DNA of 64,000 nucleotides from Chromobotia macracanthus (Eukaryota > Chordata > Actinopteri > Cypriniformes > Botiidae). The stretch is taken from NCBI GenBank assembly GCA_036877525.1, contig JAZGTH010000124.1, forward strand, positions 930,001 through 994,000, in the 5' to 3' direction. Numbering within the stretch: position 1 is the stretch's first letter; each line of letters begins with the position of its first letter. The notes below the pieces were generated by a model, which saw only the letters and a list, made by a program, of their open reading frames with translations, was not told where the DNA came from and made no database searches. Below are positions 1 through 10,508 of this stretch, one piece after another. The position numbers were made by a program, and so were the translations under genes.

Positions 1-639
1 CAGAAGTTTTGGAGCAAGTACGTAGTGAGTGTATGTGTATACATTGTAGTAAACAGCAGAGGAAAATTAAATACAGAACATGAACAAGGAATTATGTACA
101 ACAGTATGCAGTAAAATAAGGTAGTACACTGTATAAGTACAGACATGCAAGTGTAAGAAAAAAGGGCATGCTATACATTTACAATTAAATACAGGTTATA
201 GTATTGTTATGATGATTTGGAGAATAAACAGAGTGACAGAACTGAACTAGACAGTAAAGTGTGTTTACTTTGTGCTGGACTTGTAGCTGTTTGCTAGTAG
301 GAAGTTTGAACTACACTGCACTTCCTAAGGTAAGCTTAGTTAATTTGCTGTTAGTGAGTAGCCATCTGGGTGGAGTTTCAGTTTACACCTTTATATACTT
401 TTGAACCTTGAACCTGTTAATTGAGTAGGTGGGCTCAGCTGTAAAACAATCAGTAAGCCACTTGTTAGTTTGCACTCAAACTGGAGCGACAGGGGAAGCA
501 TCAACCCCGTGTGAAGACAAGTGTAAACGACCTGCAAATCAACCTGTGCAACTCCACAGAGCAGGGATACCGACAGGGCATTGCACGTCATGCTAAGTTT
601 CCATTGATTTCCTTTTAAACATTATCTCTCACCACTAAC
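1..639. other. Non-coding stretch, no feature recognised
   Basis: AT-rich sequence with no open frame resembling a known protein, no splice-framed exon and no recognisable repeat terminus. It may be decayed repeat or unique intergenic DNA. Confidence 0.5.
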
Positions 640-2105
640 ATGTACATTCCCACTGTTTCTTGTAAACGTAAGACCACACACACAAGGCGACGATGTAACC
701 CACACTATCTACACTCCCTCAGCAGCATCTCTAATCAGCCATTATACTTGTTGATATCATCTTTTCCAGAAGATGGCACTCCAGTGGTAGTTATTGGTGA
801 CTTTAACATCCACCTAGACAGACCTTAAGCAGCGAACTTCTTAGTTCTTCTGTCCTCAGTTGACCTCCTACAAACTAACACTCCTCCCACCCACAAAGGA
901 GGGAAACAACTTGACCTGATCTTCACTTGTAAATCACAAATAACGTACTGTTACACATATGTCTGACCATTTCTTCATACAATTCACAGTGACCCCTCAT
1001 GTCAACATCATGTCATGACGATATCTGCCCTTACCTCCCCTTACCTCCATGCCATCCAACACTCTCCTGTTTCTCCCTTTTCTCTGAGACAGACGTCTCC
1101 AAAATTATCCTTTCCAACCATCCTACCACCTTGACCCTATCCCTTCACATCTACTGCAAGCAATCTATCATCACTTCTGCCCGAACTCACACACATTCAA
1201 AACATGTCATTCTCTACAGGAAACGTTCCCTCCTTGTTCAAGCAGGTTCGGGTAACCCCACTGCTTAAAAAACTACACCTGACCCCTCAGTGGTAAGCAA
1301 CAATAGACCCCCCCAGCAACAATCACCCCTACCATTTCTCTCAAAGGTTTTTGAAAAAGTTGTCTTTAATCAGCTGTCTTCCTATCTCTCACAGAACAAC
1401 CTACTTGACAGTCAACAGTCTGGTTTCAAGGACATTCCATGGCGGTTGAAAGCGTACTGCAGGCAAGAGCGAACTCCATGACATCTGTTCTAATTCTCCT
1501 TTGACCTCTCTGCCTCTTTTGACACAGTGAACCACCAGATCCTGTTATCTTCACTCTCCAACCTGGGCATCTCTGAACCTGCCCTCAACTGGTTCAGCTC
1601 ATATCTCACAGACAGATCTTTTAAGGTATCATGGAGAGGTGGGGAGTCAATGTCACATCAGCTGACCACCAGGGTCAATCTCAGCAAGACAGAACTTCTG
1701 ATAATCCCAGCCATTAGAATACAATTTCACAGTTCAGCTTGGATCATCCATTCTAACACCTACTCAGTCCTTTAGAAACCTCAGGGTGGTGTTTGAATGA
1801 TTAGCTGAAATTCACTTCACACATTGCGACAATCTCTCTGTCATGCAGATATGTGCTCTACAACATCAGGAAAATCAGACCTTTCCTGAGAACGCAACGC
1901 AGCTCCTAGTCCAAGCACTTGTAATATCAAGGCTAGACTACTGCAATGCCCTTCTGGCTGGTCTTCCAGTCAATGCAACTAAACCCCTGCAAATTATACA
2001 GAATGAACCAGCACGTCTGGTCTTCAATCAACAAAAAGTGCCCACGCCACACCCCTCCTGACCTTACTCCACTGGCTACCTGTAGCCGCCTGCATCACAT
2101 TTAAA
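640..2105 (+). mobile_element. Decayed L2-type LINE (endonuclease and reverse transcriptase remnants)
   Basis: Pieces of one LINE ORF2 appear in order on the + strand but in shifting frames. Near 785-830 is an endonuclease motif of the GDFNIHLD type. Near 1340-1430 is the start of an L2/CR1-like reverse transcriptase (a SKVFEKVVFNQL stretch, then NNLLDS and QSGFK). Around 1500-1625 are AFDTVNHQILL-like and WFSSYLTDRSF-like stretches. Around 1915-2020 is the C-terminal SRLDYCNALLAGLP segment. The palm region between about 1660 and 1680 is missing, so the catalytic FADD-like box cannot be found. Frameshifts, stops and deletions are numerous, so this is a dead copy. Such L2 elements are common in teleosts. 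Family assignment rests on remembered motifs. Confidence 0.8.
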
Positions 2106-2127
2106 TTAACATAATACAAGGACATTT

Positions 2128-2280
2128 TACCATGATGCTACTGTTTAACATGATACCAGCATATTTTAACATGATGTTTACATGTTTTATTATTAATTAG
2201 CATGATGCTAACATGTTTTAACATTTTGTTAACATGTTTTAATATGCCGCTAATGTGTTTTAGCATTAACATGATGCTAG
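2128..2280. repeat. Degenerate minisatellite, about 20-bp units
   Basis: Variants of a unit reading roughly 'aacatgatgctaacatgttt' recur through the stretch with insertions and substitutions. It immediately follows the LINE remnant. Confidence 0.7.
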
Positions 2281-2576
2281 TGTTAGGGTCACTAAAGTAG
2301 TTCAAATGTTCATGGTCTTTTTAGTCTTTAGTGTTACCCTGCTCTAATTTTGTCCACATGTTCCTTGTTCCCCCTGATTAGTCTGTGAATATATACCCTA
2401 TGTTTGCCCATGTTGGTTATTGTATGTGTTGATTATGTTAATTTATTTTTGTTATCATTTGTCATGTCATGTTATGTTCAAGTTATGGATTTATTATGTT
2501 CAAGTTTGGATTTATTAAACTCACTTTAACTGCACATAGATCAGTCTTTGTTTCATATTTTGGACAGCATGTTACA
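2281..2576 (+). repeat. Possible solo LTR remnant
   Basis: The segment starts TGTTAGGG and ends GTTACA. It carries a 'tatataccc' box and a late 'attaaactcactttaactgca' stretch that looks like the 3' part of Sushi-type Gypsy LTRs. I see no matching 5-bp duplication at the ends, so this is a tentative call. Confidence 0.35.
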
Positions 2577-4030
2577 GAATAACCAATAAAAAATGGATCT
2601 AGAAACTCATCTCCTCTGCCAAGGGAATTGATCCATTAAGTAATATGTGGAGAAATGTTGTGGACTGTTGTGGACCATGAACATGAATGTATGACCCTCC
2701 TCTGGCATCAGTGAGCTGTGAACGACACATGGCTGGTCAACGGTTTAACATCTGGCCATCCATGCACCATATGAGCATTTGGATCAATAAATTATTTGGG
2801 GAAATAATAATCAATGTAATAATATTGCATTAAAACTTTTATAGTGTTTAAGTGACATTAATTTATGAGCGGTAAACACAGAAGCAATCAAAACATACAC
2901 AGCATACAAATGAAAGTTATTAACTGCACTAAGGGGGGACATACAACAACTACAGAAAACAATACATACATTCATACAAACAAAAGAAAGCAGTCAAGAA
3001 GCAAAGAGTGGCAGTGATTAAAGGTCAGGTAATCACAGCCTGAATGAACCATCAGTTTCTTAAAGTGCCTAATTTCAGAGCATAAGTTACACATCCTATG
3101 TGGGTGGAGACTGGATACTTTTGGCATTGGCATAGCATGTGAACAAGAGTCTATTCTGAATGCATTTGGAGATCGAAGTGAGATGGTATATCCATCAAGT
3201 CCTTCTGGTGGGTGGACAGGGTTAGTGACATGACAGAGTTTAGCTGAAAAGTTAATATCTGAGGGCTGACTCAGGGCACATGCAGGATGAGATCTTTTAA
3301 TATTGTGGATGTCACACACATTGATGGTGGAAATTGGATAAAAGCATCTGCTAAATATCTAAATGTAAATATAAAATGTAAATGAGTGACCATAGCAAAG
3401 GTGTAATTCTAAGTGGGAGAAAGTTCCTTTATCTTGCTCAACATCTCATTTGCATAATTAAAGTGATCTTGCAGACTTGTGCATGACAAACTCAGATTAT
3501 TGTAAAATGAATATGATGCTAAATTGTCATTACATACTATACACTATCATTCAAGAAAATCAAAAAAGGGTTATTTTGGTAGAAGACATGACAGGGTTTG
3601 GAATAGTTAATCAAGTATAAGCATGAATAAAATAGTTTAACCAAAATGTTTACAGAGATGTAACCAAGCAAAAATTACGTAAGTCACACAAAAATGACAC
3701 AAAACAGAAAAATACATTTGTGACAGTTTGTTTGGGATTGAATGGGGAAATGTTTGCAATTATTTTTACGGTTGGACGTGCCAACTATACCTATTCTGTT
3801 GTTATGCTGAGTCAACTCAGCAACTGGTTTGTGCTCAGTCAACTCTAAAAAGAACCCTGCACATTGTTGCAGATTACATCTTGACAGAGAGCTTTTTTTT
3901 TATTTACCAGAGTTTAGATTAACATTTATCAGCATTGCATTGATTGCTGTGAGACTTTTAGTGTTGGGAATTTAATTTGACATTTAATTTTGTGAATTGC
4001 TTAAGTGTTGCTGAGTGTGTTATCTTTAAT
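2577..4030. other. Non-coding stretch with a short LINE/SINE tail
   Basis: No gene is recognised. At 3334-3385 the sequence 'ggataaaagcatctgct' followed by 'aaatgtaaat' repeats matches the 3' tail shared by many fish LINE/SINE pairs; the same tail occurs at 22468-22500. A 115-codon minus-strand frame at 2972-3319 has no recognisable domain and is probably chance. Confidence 0.5.
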
Positions 4031-4033
4031 ATA

Positions 4034-5570
4034 ATGGGGGGGAAATACTCTGTTTCGTTCCCCAGAGAAAAGCCTGTACGATTCATGGCTCAAAATAATT
4101 GCTTTTATTGGCCACAACCCTATGTAGATAATCTTGCGAGCTGGTCAAAATCAACTTAACGAATTGACAATTATCCACAAAATGGGTCATTCATTTGAAA
4201 TGTTAAGCCCATCTTGCATTCTAATTTAATTGCTAAACTTATAGAAGCCACCCAGCAGTCCAAGCGACTAGTCATGGTTAAAGTGACAAGTCACAATAGT
4301 GGAGAGAAAACCACAATAGGGAACCTAGCTGATGAAGTGTCCAAAGAAGCTTCATTAAGTCCACACGTTTTTAAACGTATCTACATTTAAGATGATGTCA
4401 CATGTCATGAATATGTAAGCTGTTACATTGTAAGTCAAGCAAACCAAATGCTTGGCATAATTAGGGACAAACAGAACTGTATAGCGCTCCTTGGGTTAGC
4501 CCTAATTCCTTTAATGAGACATTATCATGGCCTTTCTCATGTAAGTAAACAGTCATTTTGACTGAGTCTGTCAATGGGCTTTATTGTGTACCAAAAACCT
4601 GAAAAATGGTAGGTGTCAGGTGAGGGAGAAACGAACCCAGTCGCAGACAGCGTTTAACAGAAAAAGTCATTATTTACAAAAATGAACAAAACTACCCACG
4701 AGGGGGTAAAACGAGAACAAAAACAGGCTTTAACAAGAACAAAGGAAGACTCCAAAAAACGGAGCAAAAAGTGAAACTAAAAACCGAGAACAAAATTCAG
4801 ACTCGAAAAGCGATTCAAGGCAACAAGACACGAGATTAAAAGACGCAAGATTGCAAGATTACAAAATAACCATGTTACATAACGAACCGACACAAGAGAG
4901 AGAACACGGGGGCATTAAATAGTACAAAGACAACGATTAACAGGTGCGCGAAATTAGCGCAGACGAGACAAGAGAACAAGGGGGCGGGGCCAAGATGCAC
5001 GACCGGAGAGCACATGGCGAATGTAAACAAAACAGAGGCCATGTGCTTCCACACAAGATGAGGACCCAGAGCATGCGTTCAGATCCCGACTTCAAGAAAC
5101 AAGAACCAAGACTAGAAGGAGTCTGGATCCAAACAGCATGCTCTGACATTAAACACAGGGCATGTCAGGATCCTGGCAAGATAATCTAGAAATACTCAGA
5201 ACAGGAAGCCAGGACCCTGACAGTAGGCCTAATATTAGACTTGTGTTTAATGTGTTCCAAAACAAACCCTCACAAGCCAAGCAAATACAACTCTTTACCA
5301 CCATCTGAAGTGCCGTTTCAACATTTGCAAATCGACTTCACACACATGCCAGAGGTAGGAAACCTTAAGTTGATGTTAGACATTGTTGACTGAAGATTTT
5401 GAAGATTTTCAAAGTGGCCAGAAGTTTTTCTTTGTGCTAAAGAGAATGCTCATACTGTGGTTAAAATACTTGTAAAGGAAATAATCGCACATTTTGACAT
5501 TCCTATGGTTATACAAAGTGATAATGGTACCCTGTTCACATCTCGAGTGAAGGCACTGCAATCTGAGTAG
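4034..5570 (+). mobile_element. Endogenous retrovirus remnant (gag start, RNase H end, integrase), split by a solo LTR
   Basis: At about 4037-4160 a frame starting MGG contains a YVDNLASWSK segment similar to the gag N-terminus of the provirus at 21-27 kb. At about 4230-4400 is an RNase H end with a LADEVSKEA motif. Near 4490-4550 is an MRHYHGLSH integrase zinc-binding segment. After an interruption by an LTR (4614-5222), integrase continues at 5230-5570 with a CSKTNP segment and an FDIPMVIQSDNG segment carrying a catalytic aspartate. Most of gag, protease and reverse transcriptase are absent, and stops are present. It is a dead, internally deleted copy. The integrase resembles that of vertebrate retroviruses more than Gypsy; exact genus is undetermined. 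Confidence 0.7.
4614..5222 (-). mobile_element. Solo LTR (609 bp) with 5-bp target duplication
   Basis: The segment begins TGTCAGG and ends CCTGACA. It is flanked on both sides by GTAGG (4609-4613 and 5223-5227), the 5-bp duplication expected of LTR retrotransposon integration. Two further copies of the same family occur in opposite orientation at about 26668-27215 and 38792-39135. The copies share a 'gtggaagcacatggcct' core and the 'cgcccccttgtt' stretch. No internal domain accompanies it, so it is a solo LTR formed by recombination. It interrupts the integrase of an older retroviral remnant, which dates it as younger. Confidence 0.85.
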
Positions 5571-6290
5571 TGGAAGGAACTATCCAAACTCAAAATCAAG
5601 CGCTGGTGGTAGATCATTTTTGTATTTGGTGCCAAAATTCTGGAACAATCTTCCCAGTACTGTCCAGGAGGCAGACACATTGTGTCAGTTTAAATCTAGA
5701 TTAAAGACCCACCTCTTTAATCTATCCTACACATAGTCCTACGGATTTATTACTCAAGTCCCTTAAGAGATTAATAGGCTGCATTAATTAGGTAAACCGG
5801 GACCAGAGACACTTTCCATTGGTACACATGTACTGGCTCCAAGCTAAATCCGTCTTTCATTTCCCCAAGGTCCTGTAGTCAGCTGGATCCGAACTTTGAG
5901 ACCAGATGATGGGGGACAGGATGGTACGACCCCTGAGAAAGATCATTGTGATTTGATGGACTTCTTTATTAAACTTACCATTATATACCTACCTACCTCT
6001 AGCCTAGTTAGTTTCTATGCTACTTTCTTATGCTATTTCTGTTGGTAACATTTCTCAGTGCCTGAAATATTGTCAGATATAATTAGACCCGACAGTTTCT
6101 CATCAATAAATATTTATAAATCATTATAATCAACTCTCCGTCCGTATCCAAGAAAGATACAAATTGCAGTTTTAATGTGCCAGAGGAGAACCGGTTGTGC
6201 CTGGTTTTTGGTTCCTTGCCACTGTCGCCCCGTGGCTTGCTTACTGGGAGACTGCTGACATCTAACTTAGCTTAGGGTTTTGTAAATTGT
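5565..6290 (+). mobile_element. LINE 3' end (ORF2 C-terminus and 3' UTR)
   Basis: At 5600-5730 the sequence encodes an RSFLYLVPKFWNNLP segment and then FKSRLKTHLF, the typical C-terminus of teleost L2/I-like LINE ORF2. It is followed by a stop and a long 3' region. That region includes 'ggttccttgccactgtcgcc' at about 6211-6230 and 'ttgcttactggg', a conserved fish LINE 3' UTR. The rest of the element is missing (5' truncation). Confidence 0.65.
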
Positions 6291-6488
6291 TAATATTGCT
6301 TCTAGCAATATGATATAATTACAGTCCAAAAGCCTTTTTTTAAACTTACTATAAACTTAGTATGTCTAATTAGTCTTATTAATATACATCTTACAAATTA
6401 TTTGCAATAATACCTGAGGACAAAAATACATTTTTGTTGAACATGTCTGACAGTTCTTCTGTTCTTTATTATAATTATTTTTTTATTA

Positions 6489-6700
6489 CAACCCCAAATC
6501 AGAAAAAGTTGGGACAGTATGGAAAACACAAATAAAAAAAGAAAGTAGTGATTTCTAAATTTACTTTGACTTGTATTTCATTGCAGACAATACAACAGCA
6601 CATTATTTAATGTGTTCCTCATGATTTTTATTGTTTTTTCTTCAAAAAAACAAAATTCCTATTTTGGTTCTTGCAACACATTTCAAAAAAAGTTGGAACA
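6489..6700 (+). repeat. Left terminal inverted repeat of the Tc1-like element
   Basis: Pairs with 7854-8056 as a reverse complement over about 200 bp with few differences. Such long repeats usually hold the transposase binding sites. Confidence 0.9.
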
Positions 6701-6849
6701 GGAGCAATTTAGGGCTAGTAATCAGGTAAATTGGTTAAATAATGATGTGATTTGAAACAGGTGATCGTAATTATGATTTGGTACAAAAGCAGCATCCAAG
6801 AAAGGTCTAGTCCTTTAGGAGCAAAGATGGGTTGAGGATCGCCAGTTTG

Positions 6850-7971
6850 CCAACAAATACATGAGAAAATTATTGAAATGTTTAAAAAAATGTTCCTCAA
6901 AGAAAGATAGGAAGACATTTGCTTATTTCACCTTCAACAGTGCATAACATAATTAAAAGATTCAAGGAATGCGGAGGAATTTCAGTGCGTAAAGGACAAG
7001 GGCGCAAGCCTAAGCTGAACAACTGTGCTCTCTGATCCCTCAGGCGGCACTGCATCAAGAATCGTCATTCATCTATAAGCAATATCACCACATGGGCTCA
7101 GAACTACTTTGGCAAACCTTTGTCAAGTACCACAATACGTAGTTACATCCACAAATGCCAGTTAAAACTGTACTGTGCCAAAAGGAAGCCCTATGTTAAC
7201 AGTGTCCAGAAGCACCATTGGCTTCTCTGGGCTCAGAGGCATCTGGGATGGACCATCACACAGTGGAAACATGTACTGTGGTCAGATGAATCAGTATTTC
7301 AGGTATTTTTTGGGAGAAATGGACGCTGTGTGCTCCAGACCAACGAAGAAAAGGATCATCCAGACTGTTACCAGCAACAAATCCAAAAGCCAGGGTCTGT
7401 CATGGTATGGGGTTGTGTCAGTGCCCTTGGTAAAGGTAACTTGCACTTCTGTGATGGCACCATTAATGCTGAAAAGTACATAGAGATTTGGGAGCACAAT
7501 ATGCTGCCTTAAAGAAGACATCTTTTCCAGGGATGTCCATGCATATTTCAACAAGATAATGCAAAACCACATTCTGCACACATTACAAAGTCCTGGCTGC
7601 GGAGGAAGAGGATACAGGTACTTGACCGGCCTGCCTGCAGTCCCGACCTGTCTCCAATAGAGAATGTGTGGTGCATTTTGAAGGGCAAAATGCGACAACG
7701 AAGACCCTGTACTGTTGCCCACCTTAAGACTTGCTTGCAGCAAGAATGGGACAAAATTACAACTGAAACACTTCTTTACTTGGTGTCTTCAGTCCCTAAA
7801 CATCTTAAGTGTGAAAAGGAATGGCAACATTACAAAGTGGTAAATGCTTTACTGTTCCAACTTTTTTTGAAATGTGTTGCAAGAACCAAAATAGGAATTT
7901 GTTTTGAAGAAAAAACAATAAAAATCATGAGGAACACATTAAATAATGTGCTGTTGTATTGTCTGCAATAA
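6850..7971 (+). pseudogene. Tc1-family transposase pseudogene (DD34E)
   Basis: The catalytic half reads in one frame from 7120 to 7971 with a single in-frame stop at 7510-7512. The first catalytic Asp lies in WSDES (codon 7285-7287) and the second in FQQDN (codon 7555-7557). The Glu lies in SPIEN (codon 7660-7662), leaving 34 residues between the last two, as in Tc1 elements. A WGCVSALGKG segment precedes the stop. The N-terminal helix-turn-helix part, about 6850-7110, can be followed (an STVHNIIKRFKE stretch near 6940) but is broken by stops and frame changes. The product would cut and paste the element at TA sites. This copy cannot make it, though non-autonomous mobilisation of the ends is conceivable. 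Confidence 0.88.
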
Positions 7972-8056
7972 AATACAAGTCAAAGTAAATTTAGAAATCA
8001 CTACTTTTTTTATTTGTGTTTTCCATACTGTCCCAACTTTTTCTGATTTGGGGTTG
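7854..8056 (-). repeat. Right terminal inverted repeat of the Tc1-like element
   Basis: Reverse complement of 6489-6700. Ends in GGGGTTG immediately before the TA at 8057. Confidence 0.9.
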
Positions 8057-8210
8057 TATATGTAGTGAGAATTCCTGGAACATTTCACACATGCTGTTTG
8101 TTATTACGATGTTGTTGTGATTCTTTTGATCTTGTCCTGTATTCTTATTGTTCTACATCTTGTACGTGGTATGCTTGTTGGAATGATTAATCAGTTTTAA
8201 TTCTGCCTAT
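8057..8210. other. Short spacer between two transposon insertions
   Basis: AT-rich sequence with no recognised feature. Confidence 0.5.
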
Positions 8211-8267
8211 ATAGCTGTTACAGAGGAGGTTCCCGCTCCAGCTTAATACTTTCCGGGCAAGCTCTTG

Positions 8268-8842
8268 AATGGATATCCGCGGTATGGCGAGATGATGGAG
8301 CAGTTTTTCCTTCTTACGAGGCCAATTTCGGGAGGTGTTTCAACATTCTGCAGAAGGGAGGAGCCCAGGTGAGAGACTGCTTACCCTCTCTCAAGAAGGA
8401 TTAACAGCTTCCGAATATGTTCTCATTTTCCGAACATTAGCGGCTCAGACTTATTAGGTAAAATCCACACTTAAGCTACTCTTTCACAAGGATTTCTCTC
8501 TTTTTCAAGAGCTCCAGTCAGAACCAGCCTGCCGTGATGAGGGAAGAAGTCTCACCATTTATTGATCTCGCCATTTAGATTGACAATCTCATATGCTCAC
8601 GTCACCCTGTTTCTGCTCTGAGAATGCAACCCACTAGTGAGGGGCCGAGACATGAACCCATGCAGCTTGGTTTTACCCACTTATCACGAGAGGAGCTAGA
8701 TCATCAGAGAGTTCTTTGCCTTTGTCTTTACTGCGGAGAGGCAGGTCATTTCAAGTCCTCCTGCCCCGTGAGGCCAGCAAAAGATTTTCAGCGGGGGAGT
8801 GCAGCGTCTGTTTCCATCCAGATACTCTTTCCATCCCTCTAA
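8268..8842 (+). pseudogene. gag pseudogene of Gypsy copy A
   Basis: An early segment near 8268-8340 reads like Sushi gag (an AVWRDDGA stretch). It is followed by stops, and then by an open frame from 8624. That frame contains a single retroviral-type zinc knuckle, CX2CX4HX4C (CLYCGEAGHFKSSC), near 8732-8773. The knuckle binds RNA in the capsid particle of intact elements. Several stops before 8580 break the frame. Confidence 0.75.
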
Positions 8843-8859
8843 ATAACTCTAAGCGTTCC

Positions 8860-9970
8860 TGTTGTTCTGACTTGCCCTAAGGGTGGAATCTCTACCCATG
8901 CCTTAGTAGACTCCGGTGCAGCTGGAAGCTGGAAACAAATAAGCTTAACTAATTGTAACCCCTCTCTGACAGTGGAGGCCATAGATGGATGCCTGCTTAA
9001 CAAAGGAGTTTTACAACAAACCACTAAAAAGTTAAGACTGCAGGTTGGTGCCTTAAATACTGAAGACATCAATTTTTTTTTGTAATATCTTCACCCAGTT
9101 ATCCCATAATCCTTGGTCTTCTCTGGTTGCATTTACATAATCCAGTAATCTCTTGGTCAAAGAGACAGATCTCCAAATAGGGGGTCCACATGTCATCAAC
9201 AATGCCTGGTCAAAGTTTGTCACCCTACTCCCAGTCAGAGTTCCCAGGAGGAGGTTACGGATGCAGAGACTAAGGTGCCAGCTGTTTACGATGATCTAAA
9301 AGAGGCTTTCAGTAAGACAGGAGCTACCCGTCTACCGCCCCACTGTGCTACCGATTGTGCCATAGATCTAGTTCCAGGTTCTATCCTCCCTAAAGGTAGA
9401 GTGTTTCCCTTATCCCAACCTGAATCAGAGGCAATGAATTCTTACATAAAGGAAGAATTAGCTAAAGGATTTATCCATCCCTCGAATTCCCCTGTAGCAG
9501 CAGGCTTTTTCGTAAAGAACAAAGTTGGTGGTTTACAGCCTTGTATTGACTACAGAGGTTTGATATCACAATCATCCGCTTCCCCTGGTTCCTGCCACCC
9601 TAGAACAATTACGAAAGGCCAAATTCTATACTAAATTAGACCTCCGTAGTGCCTATAATGTAATTCGCATTCTCAAGGGAGACAAATGGAAGACAGCCTT
9701 CTACACTACCTGTGGCCATTATGAATATTTAGTTATGCCCTTTGGTCTAGCCAACAGTCCCTCCGTGTTCCAGTCCTTCATGAAAGATATTTTCAGAGAC
9801 ATGCTCAACAAGTGGGTAATTGTATACATTGATGACATCCTTATCTACTCCCAGTCACTGGAGGAGCATGTTCAAGCGAATCAGAACCGTCTACTCTCCT
9901 GGTCAATGGGTCTGGTTGTCTACCAAAGACTTGAGGCTCAAGTTCCCGTGCAGGAAACTCAATCCTAGGT
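8860..9970 (+). pseudogene. pol pseudogene of Gypsy copy A (protease trace and reverse transcriptase)
   Basis: A retropepsin-like ALVDSGAAG motif (active-site D-S-G) lies near 8900-8930. Reverse transcriptase runs from about 9275, with a PPHCATDCAIDL stretch, KNKVGG and CIDYRGL. After a frame change come MPFGLANSPSVFQ (9735 onward) and the catalytic YIDD box at about 9825-9836. The frame then changes again, and a deletion removes the connection domain, RNase H and integrase core. It is non-functional. Confidence 0.82.
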
Positions 9971-10245
9971 ATGTTAGCCCATTCAAAATTCTCCGACAAA
10001 TCACACTGGTATCATTTCGCTTAGATCTGCCTAGTAATTATCGCATTTCTCCCACTTTTCACATGTCTCTTAAACCCGCTGGTGGCCCGGTTGGAGAGTC
10101 GGAGGTGGAACCCCGTGTGCAGACTCCCCCCATTCTGGTTGACGGTGAGGAGGCATACAGAGTGAACGAGCTACTCAATTCCAGACGTCGGGGTGGCTAT
10201 CTCCAGTACCTAGTGGACTGGGAGGGGCTCGGTTTTGCCCCGGCG
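9895..10245 (+). pseudogene. Integrase C-terminus and chromodomain of Gypsy copy A
   Basis: In the frame entered near 9895 the sequence encodes PGQWVWLSTKDLRL and a YVSPFKI segment of the Gypsy integrase C-terminal domain. Next come ISPTFHMSLKP and a chromodomain-like YLVDWEG at about 10200-10230. The chromodomain is cut off after about 25 residues, where the sequence passes into LTR-like DNA. In intact chromoviruses this domain steers integration toward marked chromatin. Confidence 0.8.
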
Positions 10246-10249
10246 ACAT

Positions 10250-10503
10250 TACTGAGCATTATTTCTACTTTCCTTGGATTATTGTTTTTTGGATTGTACG
10301 CTGCCTGCCTTGTTTATTGGACTGTTTACCCTGGTTATCGATTGTTTACTGCCCGCCCCAACACTTGCCTGCTTCACGTTTATGATCTTGCCTTACCCCT
10401 ATTGTGATCTTGTTAACCCTGTTTGTTGTTTCTGACCATTGCCTGTTTACACTACGAAATAAAAGCTGCAAATTGATCCTTGTGAGTCCACCCCTTCATT
10501 ACA
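10250..10503 (+). repeat. Partial 3' LTR of Gypsy copy A
   Basis: The end resembles the last part of the solo LTR at 36242-36656: 'aataaaagctgcaaat' versus 'aataaagtgctgcaaat', then a terminal TTACA. It lies directly before the ATAGC duplication. Confidence 0.7.
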
Positions 10504-10508
10504 ATAGC

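Larger units (their letters stand above)
6489..8056 (+). mobile_element. Tc1-like DNA transposon, near full length (1568 bp)
   Basis: The ends are long inverted repeats of roughly 200 bp (6489-6700 and 7854-8056), starting CAACCCCAAATCAG and ending with its complement. The element is flanked by TA on each side (6487-6488 and 8057-8058), the target duplication of the Tc1/mariner superfamily. It carries a transposase pseudogene between the repeats. The repeats still match closely along their length, which implies a fairly young insertion compared with neighbouring LINE and retroviral debris. Confidence 0.92.
8216..10503 (+). mobile_element. Deleted Gypsy/Sushi-like chromodomain retrotransposon (copy A) with ATAGC target duplication
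   Basis: The insertion begins TGTTACAG and ends TTACA. ATAGC stands at both borders (8211-8215 and 10504-10508), so the whole unit is one insertion event. Only about 28 bp of the 5' LTR start remain before gag sequence begins. Order inside: gag with zinc knuckle, protease trace, partial reverse transcriptase, then a jump to the integrase C-terminus and chromodomain, then part of the 3' LTR. RNase H and the integrase catalytic core are deleted. The chromodomain places it with Sushi-like chromoviruses of fish. Confidence 0.88.

Noticed and set aside
2972..3319. 115-codon minus-strand frame
   Set aside because: No recognisable domain, no splice context and no relative in the window.
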